A stretch of DNA of 34,048 bases from an uncultured Clostridia bacterium (GTDB taxonomy: Bacteria; Bacillota; Clostridia; TANB77; CAG-508): contig CALXRW010000017.1 in NCBI GenBank assembly GCA_944390965.1, forward strand, positions 1 to 34,048. Direction: 5' to 3'. Each line of letters begins with the position of its first letter. Positions within the stretch are counted from its first letter, which is position 1. The notes under the pieces are model-generated. The model was not told the origin of the DNA, did no database searches, and worked only from the letters and a program-made list of their open reading frames with translations. Positions 19,262-25,987 of the stretch are shown here, in pieces. Both the position numbers and the translations under genes were made by a program.

Positions 19262-19528
19262 TTGAAATTTACAAATGAACAAATATTAGAAAAAATATAT
19301 AATAGTGGCATATTAGCAGAAATGGAAACATCTGAGAAATATAAAAAGCTACAACATGAGTATAATGTATTATTTGACAGTATAGAAGATGTAGAATTAA
19401 GGGAAAAATTTGTAAAATTAGAAGAACTAAAAAATAAAATGAATGGACAAAATGATTTTGACATTTTCAAATTAGGTTATGCAGTAGCAACAAAATCTTT
19501 AATAGAAGCACTAAATACAAAGACTTAA
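19262..19528 (+). CDS. Small DUF6809-like protein
   Basis: 88 residues from a TTG start, preceded by GGGAGGTG with six-base spacing. It is predicted all-helical: LEKIYNSGILAEMETSEKYK, a middle heptad-like region EKFVKLEELKNKM, then DFDIFKLGYAVATKSLIEAL at the C-terminus. The final F-x-x-G-x-x-x-A-x-x-L-x-x-E-A-L pattern resembles DUF6809-type small proteins found in many Firmicutes mobile elements. Function unknown. Confidence 0.6.
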   Translation: MKFTNEQILEKIYNSGILAEMETSEKYKKLQHEYNVLFDSIEDVELREKFVKLEELKNKMNGQNDFDIFKLGYAVATKSLIEALNTKT

Positions 19529-19577
19529 AATGACATTATAAATACATATTTTACTAAATAAAGAAAGAATAATAAAT

Positions 19578-19913
19578 TTACTTATTATTCTTTTTTAAAA
19601 TATATTCGATTAAATTATTAACAATTTCTTTATCATCACCAGACAAACTAGAAAGTCCATTTATAATTATTTTATTCTTATCATTATTAAAATCTATTAG
19701 CCCATTAAAAATAGTGTTTGGTTCAATTTCTAAAATATTGCAAATATCAATAATTGTATTAACAGCTAATCCTGATTTTCCACTTTCCACAAGGCTTATG
19801 AAATTAACTGATTTATTTAATTTCTCTGCTACATATTCTTGAGTATAACCTTTTAAAGTTCTAGCAGTTTTTATATTCTTTCCTATTTGTTCCAATACTT
19901 CATTTTGTTCCAT
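19578..19913 (-). CDS. XRE-family transcriptional regulator
   Basis: From ATG 19913 (AGGAGGG, five-base spacing) the protein is 111 residues. A Cro/CI-type helix-turn-helix occupies about residues 8-62: IGKNIKTARTLKGYTQEYVA, NKSVNFISLVESGKS, then TIIDICNILEIEPNTIF. The C-terminal tail DDKEIVNNLIEYILKK may mediate dimerisation. It is divergent from the membrane-protein genes at 20070, with a symmetrical site in between, and is the best candidate for the element's control protein. Confidence 0.88.
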   Translation of the reverse strand: MEQNEVLEQIGKNIKTARTLKGYTQEYVAEKLNKSVNFISLVESGKSGLAVNTIIDICNILEIEPNTIFNGLIDFNNDKNKIIINGLSSLSGDDKEIVNNLIEYILKKNNK

Positions 19914-19928
19914 AATGCCCTCCTCTTC

Positions 19929-19990
19929 CTTTAAAATATAGTATAACAATAGTATTTCTTTAAAAGAATAAAACTATACTTTAAAATATA
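19929..19990. promoter_or_regulatory. Candidate XRE operator region
   Basis: The divergent gap holds CTTTAAAATATA twice (19929-19940, 19979-19990; 50-bp spacing) and a near-perfect palindrome TTCTTTAAAAGAA (19956-19968) between them. This layout suits autoregulation by the adjacent XRE protein. Confidence 0.4.
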
Positions 19991-20069
19991 TAGGTAATAC
20001 TTGAATTATTAAAATATTACTGATATAATATAAAAAATTATTAAATTTTTGAAAGGAGAAGTAAAAGAA

Positions 20070-20660
20070 ATGAAAAAGAAAAAAGCAATAATAATTATAA
20101 TAATAATAATTGCAATACTAGTTGGAGTAGGTATAATATTATTAATTTCAAATAATAAAGAAACTAAACAAATTGGGGAAAATTCTTCAAATAATACAGT
20201 AGGAGAAAATACAAACCAATTACAACAAAAAAGAGAAACTGTATTTCAAGAAGTTTCAAAAGAAATGCAACAGTACGATATTACTTTAATAGATGTTGAA
20301 TTTGAAGAAAATTCTGACAATATTGTAAATTTGCTTGTAGAAAAAGAAACATCAACAAGGAAATGGAACTGGGATAAGATTGGAATACCTGAACAAAGTT
20401 ATAGCACTTTAGATAGTAGTTATAAAAGAGATGCAGCTAGTATATATGGTCCTGCTTATACAACTGTTGAAGAAGAACTATTTGCCATAGTTCCACAATC
20501 TGAAATAGAAAGTTTAAAAACTAAATTTCCAAACTCAAAATATGATTCTTTAAAAGATATACTTACTTTTAATAAATGGACTGGTTTTAAATATAATTGG
20601 ATAGAGAAAGTATCTACAAACAGTAATGAGATAACTACTAATAATATAGATAAAAAATAA
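20070..20660 (+). CDS. Hypothetical membrane-anchored protein
   Basis: From ATG 20070 (GAAAGGAG, 11-base spacing) the product is 196 residues. Lysines are followed by a strongly hydrophobic segment (about 6-27, mostly isoleucine), then a Ser/Asn/Thr linker and an extracellular domain of about 140 residues with KWNWDKIGIPEQSYSTLDSS and WTGFKYNWIEKV. No lipobox cysteine is present, so it is a single-pass anchor with N-terminus inside. No family recognised. It is followed after 62 bp by a second anchored protein with PASTA homology, suggesting a joint surface function. Confidence 0.7.
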   Translation: MKKKKAIIIIIIIIAILVGVGIILLISNNKETKQIGENSSNNTVGENTNQLQQKRETVFQEVSKEMQQYDITLIDVEFEENSDNIVNLLVEKETSTRKWNWDKIGIPEQSYSTLDSSYKRDAASIYGPAYTTVEEELFAIVPQSEIESLKTKFPNSKYDSLKDILTFNKWTGFKYNWIEKVSTNSNEITTNNIDKK

Positions 20661-20722
20661 TTATAATTTTAGACTTGATTTATATTGGTAATAAAAATTA
20701 TAAATGAATAGGGGAAAAGAAA

Positions 20723-21682
20723 ATGGAAAAAGAAAATAAAAATATTAGTAATGAGAAAAAGAAAGAAAATCAGAAAAAAATTAATAAAATAACTTTAATT
20801 ATTGTTGGAGTAATTTTAATAGCAATATTATTAATAATTGGAATATCATTAATAGCAAATAATATAAAGGAAAAACAAATAAAAGAATTAGAACAACAAA
20901 ATGAAAGGACAGTTCCTAATGTTGTAGGAATGACACGAAAGGAAGCAATAGAAGAATTAGACAAAAATGATTTAGACCATTTAGTATCTCCTTGGGATGT
21001 CATCGCCGATGATGCCTTAGTTATATCACAGGAGCCAGAGCCAAATACTAAAGTACAAAAAGGAGAACAAGTAGAAATTAAATTAAGAAAAGAAAATATT
21101 GAAGACTCAGATGTTTCTTTTACAGGTATGAGATTTAAAACTAATTGGTCAGATTTAAAAGACGAAATTGATAATTATAATAGTCAGATTTCAAATTTTA
21201 TAATATCAGATTGGGAAACAAGTAAACCTTATGGAGAAGAAATGACAAATTATACAATTACATTCAGTAAGTATAGAAATGCAACTATTGCAGAATCTTT
21301 AACAGGAGCATATGCAACACCTTATAAAGCTTTTTCATTCGAATTTGCTGTTGAAGATAAATCTGATAAAGTTGTAAGTGTATCTTATATCTTTTTAAAT
21401 ACAGAAAAATTTTCAGAATATATGGGATATTTTATATATTATTTATCAAAAATAGATGATACATTAGAAACTAAAATAGAAGATTTTATGTATCAATTAT
21501 CTAATGCTGTATCACAGAATAAAGATATAAATGATATAGATATTTGTACTTTTTATAGAGACAATATATTCTTAAATATTTCTGCTTTGAATAGTACTTC
21601 GACTGCCATATCGGTTTGTCCAGCTTCGGAAGAAGAAGTAAATTATGTTAAAGAAAATGGTCATTGGAGAAATTTTGAATAA
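20723..21682 (+). CDS. Membrane-anchored protein with PASTA domain
   Basis: 319 residues. A charged cytoplasmic N-terminus (1-24), one membrane helix (about 25-48) and one PASTA domain (about 62-128: VPNVVGMTRKEAIEELDKN, then VISQEPEPNTKVQKGEQVEI) are followed by an uncharacterised domain of about 190 residues. PASTA domains bind peptidoglycan fragments or uncrosslinked wall in Ser/Thr kinases and PBPs, but here there is no kinase or transpeptidase. AGGGGAAAAGAAA precedes the ATG. Likely co-transcribed with the gene at 20070, and closed by a strong terminator at 21773. Confidence 0.85.
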   Translation: MEKENKNISNEKKKENQKKINKITLIIVGVILIAILLIIGISLIANNIKEKQIKELEQQNERTVPNVVGMTRKEAIEELDKNDLDHLVSPWDVIADDALVISQEPEPNTKVQKGEQVEIKLRKENIEDSDVSFTGMRFKTNWSDLKDEIDNYNSQISNFIISDWETSKPYGEEMTNYTITFSKYRNATIAESLTGAYATPYKAFSFEFAVEDKSDKVVSVSYIFLNTEKFSEYMGYFIYYLSKIDDTLETKIEDFMYQLSNAVSQNKDINDIDICTFYRDNIFLNISALNSTSTAISVCPASEEEVNYVKENGHWRNFE

Positions 21683-21772
21683 TTTGACGTAAATACCCAT
21701 AATTTAAAAATGATGTACCAATAGTTCATAAAAAAATAATTATAATAATATTTATTAGCATAAGTTTTTTAG

Positions 21773-21819
21773 ATAACCAATGTAATACAATATCTATTTT
21801 ATTACATTGGTTATTTTTT
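21773..21819 (+). terminator. Rho-independent terminator after the PASTA gene
   Basis: A perfect 14-bp stem, ATAACCAATGTAAT (21773-21786) with ATTACATTGGTTAT (21801-21814), with a 14-nt loop and followed by a T run. It separates the membrane-protein pair from the recombinase group. Confidence 0.9.
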
Positions 21820-21943
21820 ATTAACTGCTACAATACCAATGAGTAGGAATATTCAGTTATAAAATTTTAAAATCAAATGTAATATAACCCATTTAGATTT
21901 GATATTAAACGTATTATAATGCAAAAAAAGGAGGTGTTAAAAA

Positions 21944-22504
21944 ATGAATAAAGTTCAACCAATTCGAGATTTAGAAAAGTTGGAAGAATTAAAAGAAGAA
22001 TTAAAGAAAAATGGAACGAGGGATTATATGTTATTTTATACGGGTTTAAATTCAGGTATGAGAGTATCAGATGTTGTAAAATTAAATGTAGATGATGTAA
22101 AAAGTTCTAATGGAGTTATGAAACCGTATATTACTATAATTGAAAAGAAAACTAAAAAAGTTAAAAGATTTCCTTTATGTAATGGCTTATTAATTAAAAT
22201 GGAGAAATATACTAAAAATATGAAACAAGGAGAATATTTATTTAAAAGTAGAAAAGGAGAAAATAAACCTATTACAACAGTACAAGCATATAGAATTATA
22301 AAAAGAGCTAGTGAAAGAATAGGTTTAAAAGATATTGGAACTCACACGATGAGAAAGTCTTTTGGTTATCATCATTATCAACAGTTTAAAGATGAGGCAT
22401 TATTGCAAACAATATTTAATCATTCATCTCCCTCTATTACTATGGATTATATAGGAATAACACAAGATGATATTGATATTAGTTATAAAAACTTTAGTAT
22501 ATAA
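21944..22504 (+). CDS. Short tyrosine recombinase (catalytic domain only)
   Basis: 186 residues corresponding to a phage-integrase catalytic domain without an arm-binding or full core-binding domain. Active-site residues are visible in order: Arg in NSGMRVSDVVKLN, a beta-hairpin lysine region EKKTKKVKRFPL, H-x-x-R in GTHTMRKSFGYHHYQ, His in IFNHSSPSITM and Tyr in MDYIGI. AAAGGAGGTG precedes the ATG. It is distinct from the full-length integrase at the right end, and is followed by a mini-ATPase and an ADP-ribosylglycohydrolase. Its target is unknown; it may invert or resolve DNA inside the element. Confidence 0.88.
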   Translation: MNKVQPIRDLEKLEELKEELKKNGTRDYMLFYTGLNSGMRVSDVVKLNVDDVKSSNGVMKPYITIIEKKTKKVKRFPLCNGLLIKMEKYTKNMKQGEYLFKSRKGENKPITTVQAYRIIKRASERIGLKDIGTHTMRKSFGYHHYQQFKDEALLQTIFNHSSPSITMDYIGITQDDIDISYKNFSI

Positions 22505-22524
22505 TATGAAAGGTTGTAATTTAT

Positions 22525-23013
22525 ATGAAAGTTAATTTTAATGAAGTATTAGATGTGGTAATAAATAATAATGGTAAAGTTATAATATTAAATGGAACAG
22601 CATGTGTAGGAAAAACAACTACTGCAGTTAAACTTGGAGAATATTTAAGTTATAATTTGAATATTCCTATTTTATATTTTTCTCCAAGTGTACCAAAAGA
22701 AATACTTGAAGGAGCTAGAATAACAAATAAATCAGAGAATTTTATAATAGATGATAGTGTAGGTATGACTATTAATGACATAAGAACTAAAATATTAAGA
22801 TTAAAAAAAGAAAGAAAAATAAAATATGTTATTATTGATGACATATTATTAATTGATTATTATAATAAGGAATGTAGGTCTTTTAAGGAACAATATCAAA
22901 AGATTATTGATGAATTAGTAAAAATATCTAAAGAATTAAAGATTACAGTTTTTATAACTAAAAGTATAAGAAAAAGGAATTTAGAAAATTACCAAATTAG
23001 AATAATAGGATAA
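22525..23013 (+). CDS. DnaB-like mini-ATPase
   Basis: 162 residues with a RecA/DnaB-type ATP-binding core. Walker A is NGTACVGKTTTAVKLGEYL (about 24-42), ILYFSPSVPKE follows, Walker B is KYVIIDDILLIDYY, and the last part ELVKISKELKITVFITKSI is typical of the DnaB helicase C-domain order. It lacks the DnaB N-terminal domain and the usual final SQL/R-finger strand is replaced by TKSIRKR. It may load onto DNA or act as a switch ATPase. It lies 20 bp after the recombinase and 12 bp before the ADP-ribosylglycohydrolase. Confidence 0.7.
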   Translation: MKVNFNEVLDVVINNNGKVIILNGTACVGKTTTAVKLGEYLSYNLNIPILYFSPSVPKEILEGARITNKSENFIIDDSVGMTINDIRTKILRLKKERKIKYVIIDDILLIDYYNKECRSFKEQYQKIIDELVKISKELKITVFITKSIRKRNLENYQIRIIG

Positions 23014-23025
23014 GGAGAAATGAAA

Positions 23026-23961
23026 ATGGATAAAGATATAACAAGTGGAATAATAGGTTTTACAGTTGGAGATATTTTAGGTGTTCCTGTTGAATTTAAA
23101 ACAAGAGAAGAATTAAGACAAAATCCTGTGTTGGATTTAAGAGAATATGGAACACATAATCAACCATTAGGGAGTTGGTCAGATGATACATCAATGACAT
23201 TAGCAACAATGGATTCTATAATACATAAAGGAAAAATTGATACGAATGATATAGCAGATAAATTTTTAAATTGGTTTAGAAAAAAAGAATACACTCCAAA
23301 AGGAAAAGTATTTGATATAGGAGACACAACAATACGAGCATTAGAAAAATATGAGCTAAAATTAGATGAAGCAAAAAATTGTGGTGGAAATAATGAATAT
23401 AGTAATGGAAATGGATCATTGATGAGAATGTTACCAATTTTATATTATTGCTTTAAAAAGGATTTAAAAGATGATGAAATATTAAAAATAGTTGAAGATG
23501 TTTCATCAATTACACATAGACATCCTATTAGTATTTTAGGTTGTTATATATATGTAAAGTTTGGAATCGAATTATTAAAGGGATATGATAAAATCCAAGC
23601 CTATTATAATATAAAAAATTTAGATTATAGTTTTTTTGATAATGATGCTATTAGTAAATATAATAGGATTTTAAAAGATGATATCTATACATTAAATTTA
23701 GATAATATAAGTTCAAATGGATATGTAGTAAGTACTTTGGAATCAGTTTTATATATATTCTTAACATCAAATGATTATAATAATACAATTTTAAGAGCAA
23801 TAAATTTAGGAGATGATACTGATACAATAGGAAGTTGTACAGGTGGATTATTAGGTTTTTACTATGGAATTGATAGTATAAAAGAAAATTGGAGAAAAAA
23901 TATATTGAAATATGATTATATCATAGATTTATGTAATAAGTTTGAAAAAATGTTTTTATGA
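23026..23961 (+). CDS. ADP-ribosylglycohydrolase family protein
   Basis: Start chosen at ATG 23026, eight bases after AAGGAG (ATG 23020 is too close to it). The 311 residues show the DraG/ARH binuclear-metal fold. N-terminal GIIGFTVGDILGVPVEF is followed by the metal motif GSWSDDTSMTLATMDSI (about 49-65), a central NGNGSLMRMLPI and the C-terminal metal motif NLGDDTDTIGSCTGGLLG (about 260-277). Such enzymes remove ADP-ribose from proteins, nucleic acids or small molecules. No ADP-ribosyltransferase lies next to it. Its tight linkage to the ATPase and recombinase suggests a common role, perhaps protection against host or phage ADP-ribosylation. Confidence 0.92.
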   Translation: MDKDITSGIIGFTVGDILGVPVEFKTREELRQNPVLDLREYGTHNQPLGSWSDDTSMTLATMDSIIHKGKIDTNDIADKFLNWFRKKEYTPKGKVFDIGDTTIRALEKYELKLDEAKNCGGNNEYSNGNGSLMRMLPILYYCFKKDLKDDEILKIVEDVSSITHRHPISILGCYIYVKFGIELLKGYDKIQAYYNIKNLDYSFFDNDAISKYNRILKDDIYTLNLDNISSNGYVVSTLESVLYIFLTSNDYNNTILRAINLGDDTDTIGSCTGGLLGFYYGIDSIKENWRKNILKYDYIIDLCNKFEKMFL

Positions 23962-24065
23962 AATGGTGTATATATAAACGAATGAGAGGTATTATAAGAA
24001 ATTGTATATTAATAATAAATATATTTAATTTTAAATTGTTACTTTGATACCTAATGTAAAAACAT

Positions 24066-24094
24066 TTGTTTTGCAAAACTAAATTTGTTATAAT
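24066..24094 (+). promoter_or_regulatory. Promoter of the 35-nt repeat RNA, with palindromic operator
   Basis: TTGTTT (24066-24071) and TATAAT (24089-24094) are 17 bp apart. The expected start near 24101 is the first base of the first 35-nt unit. A perfect 12-bp palindrome GTTTTGCAAAAC (24068-24079) overlaps the -35 box. Confidence 0.65.
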
Positions 24095-24100
24095 ATAATA

Positions 24101-24170
24101 ACCAAAAGTTTGTGTGGTTATGTAATTAAATATAAGCCAAAAGTTTGTTTCTCGAAGTTGATAAAAGTAA
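24101..24170 (+). ncRNA. Candidate type III antitoxin RNA (two 35-nt repeats)
   Basis: CCAAAAGTTTGT occurs at 24102-24113 and 24137-24148, exactly 35 nt apart, and the units keep partial identity to their ends. Type III antitoxins (ToxI, AntiQ) are RNAs of tandem repeats of about 34-38 nt that bind ToxN. Unit 1 can pair ATAACC with GGTTAT. Downstream at 24242 is DNA matching the start of the toxN-like gene. Supporting but not decisive: unit 2 has diverged, and only two units exist. Confidence 0.55.
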
Positions 24171-24241
24171 CAAAGTAACAATTAAAAAAAGTAATATAAA
24201 AATTAAAATAAGTATAACTATTAGGAATGTTATTAATATAT

Positions 24242-24300
24242 ATGAAGAAATTAGAAATTTTTATTATATAAACCAATATTTTAAAATAAAAATTCTACAA
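24242..24300 (+). pseudogene. Truncated, frameshifted toxN start
   Basis: Reading from ATG 24242, MKKLE is followed by a two-base insertion, after which NFYYINQYFKIK continues the ToxN N-terminal pattern. At DNA level ATTAGAA-TTTTATTATATA-AACCAA matches 17190-17220 closely, including the bases around the frameshift. The rest of the gene is missing, and a terminator follows at once. This looks like the residue of the toxin once paired with the repeat RNA. Confidence 0.6.
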
Positions 24301-24307
24301 ATAATAA

Positions 24308-24342
24308 AAAGGATAGCTGTAAAAATGACCAAGCTACCCTTT
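24308..24342 (+). terminator. Terminator of the antitoxin-like locus
   Basis: AAAGGATAGCT (24308-24318) pairs with AGCTACCCTTT (24332-24342) with one mismatch, followed by ATTTTAATTTTT. It closes the rightward transcript and faces the leftward gene that ends at 24432. Confidence 0.65.
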
Positions 24343-24431
24343 ATTTTAATTTTTACCAAAATATAAAGAAAGTATATTGTGTTAATGGTAATATGCTCCA
24401 TTTTTTAATTTTATTCTTAAATAATAATTTG

Positions 24432-25772
24432 TTAAGTTATGAATAAATTATCATTATTTCTGCCACCATACCAATATTTAGAAGAAGTATATTTATTTTT
24501 TGTTTCGCGAGGGAACTTCTTTTGATATTGCTTATCTACGATAGTAAGATATCTTTGAAGAATATACAAATATTTTTCATTTTTGCTATTACTATATTTC
24601 TCAAGTTCTTTTGTTTTAGCTTTTTTAATTTTTTCTAGCAGTTCATTGAAGTAAACTGTATTTTCATCTTTTTTTGCTATTCTGTTTTTTAATCTCATCT
24701 GTAAGTTTCCAAATAATATATCTGCATTAGATTTTCTTCTTGAATTTTTATGATAACTTATATATCTTCCAACATTAGCACAAGTTTTTAAATCGTTATA
24801 GATGACATCTTTTAAATCACAATCTTCAAAAGTTGTAATTTGTTTCAATTTTGTAAAAGTTTTTTTAGAATTAATTAAATTATTACAGTAAACATCATTT
24901 GCATGAGCAGGGACATAGTATTTATTGCAGTTCTTACATCTTTTTATACATTTTCTATTTAAAGTAAGATGATAAAAAGTAATGTAACATAGTTCTTCTA
25001 ATGTAGAGAATGTATATAAATATTTTTTAGGTTTAGCAGAGAAAAAACTGAAATCAAAATCTATTTTTACTTTTGGAAGTTCAAGAATATCATAATTTAA
25101 TTTTTTAATTTTTGATTTTTCATCTTTTTCTATAAAAGCATTTTCACAAATTTCTTTAATATTTTTAAAATTCTCTATCATAATTTTTAAAAATTTAATC
25201 CATAAATTATTTTCAAATTCAGGATTTTTTATTTCTTCCATATGCTCATAAAAAACTTTAGATTTTTGATTATCTGTTTCTTCTAATAATTTTATTAAAT
25301 AAGCTAGGTAAGGCCCTTTAATTTCTTCTATGAAAGAGGAAAAATTAGAAAATTCTTTGGAGATAATTGGGAAAATATCACTTTCTATAATAAATCTTTT
25401 TGGATTTGATCCAACTGCTATATAAGTTCTTTTCTGTAATATATCTCTTAAATCATTTTCAAGGCTAGGTATGACTTCGTTGTAGAAGTCTTTTTCAATA
25501 GAATATTTTTCAACATAACTTCTTAAACAATTGATTAACTCATTAGATTTATTTAAAAAGAATGATAAGGTTTCTCCTAAATTTGTGTTTATTAACTCAA
25601 GGCCACCAAACTGATTTGGAGCATATTCCATTATAAATGTTTTTTCACGAGTTATAACTTCTGTTATCGTAGCATCTGCATAATTTTCACTAACACATAA
25701 TTCAAATTTATATATATCTTTAGTATTAAAGTTAAATGGGATTATTTGATTAAAGTATTTTTTAAATTCCAT
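24432..25772 (-). CDS. Zinc-finger protein, DUF6076-like
   Basis: 446 residues, cytoplasmic. The N-terminal two thirds are helical without recognisable motifs. About residues 260-300 hold a zinc-binding pattern: CYITFYHLTLNRKCIKRCKN with CNKYYVPAHANDVYCNN, that is C-x2-C followed by a distant Cys. A Lys-rich helical tail contains the RRKSNADILFGNLQMRLKNR type of sequence. The arrangement resembles DUF6076 proteins known from Firmicutes mobile elements; function unknown. It is transcribed divergently from the DUF927 gene across a palindromic operator. Confidence 0.65.
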   Translation of the reverse strand: MEFKKYFNQIIPFNFNTKDIYKFELCVSENYADATITEVITREKTFIMEYAPNQFGGLELINTNLGETLSFFLNKSNELINCLRSYVEKYSIEKDFYNEVIPSLENDLRDILQKRTYIAVGSNPKRFIIESDIFPIISKEFSNFSSFIEEIKGPYLAYLIKLLEETDNQKSKVFYEHMEEIKNPEFENNLWIKFLKIMIENFKNIKEICENAFIEKDEKSKIKKLNYDILELPKVKIDFDFSFFSAKPKKYLYTFSTLEELCYITFYHLTLNRKCIKRCKNCNKYYVPAHANDVYCNNLINSKKTFTKLKQITTFEDCDLKDVIYNDLKTCANVGRYISYHKNSRRKSNADILFGNLQMRLKNRIAKKDENTVYFNELLEKIKKAKTKELEKYSNSKNEKYLYILQRYLTIVDKQYQKKFPRETKNKYTSSKYWYGGRNNDNLFIT

Positions 25773-25862
25773 TTTTATAGCTCCTTTTAACTTTTATTTT
25801 TCCATATTATACAATGGGAAAAATTAAAAGTCAACAATTTTACCACAAGAAAAATGGAAGAA

Positions 25863-25885
25863 GTGGTATAAATCGTTTATACCAC
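25863..25885. promoter_or_regulatory. Palindromic operator in divergent promoter gap
   Basis: GTGGTATAAA-TCG-TTTATACCAC is a perfect 10-bp inverted repeat with a 3-bp centre. It is midway between the starts of the genes at 25772 (leftward) and 25988 (rightward). One arm recurs at 18484-18493, and TACCAC also lies at 25840-25845. No T tract follows, so an operator is more likely than a terminator. Confidence 0.65.
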
Positions 25886-25987
25886 AAAAAATTATTTAAA
25901 AAAATTTAGAAAATAAATCAAAAAATGTATGTTTCAATAGTTATAGCTTGCAAGCCAAAACATATATAGAAAGAGAGGTAAATATCA

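Larger units (their letters stand above)
24034..24183. repeat. 13-bp inverted repeat flanking the antitoxin-like region
   Basis: AATTGTTACTTTG (24034-24046) is the exact reverse complement of CAAAGTAACAATT (24171-24183). The 150-bp interval contains the promoter and the two 35-nt units. The right arm overlaps a 16-bp sequence (24164-24179) repeated directly at 17616-17631 after the toxN-like gene. Confidence 0.7.
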
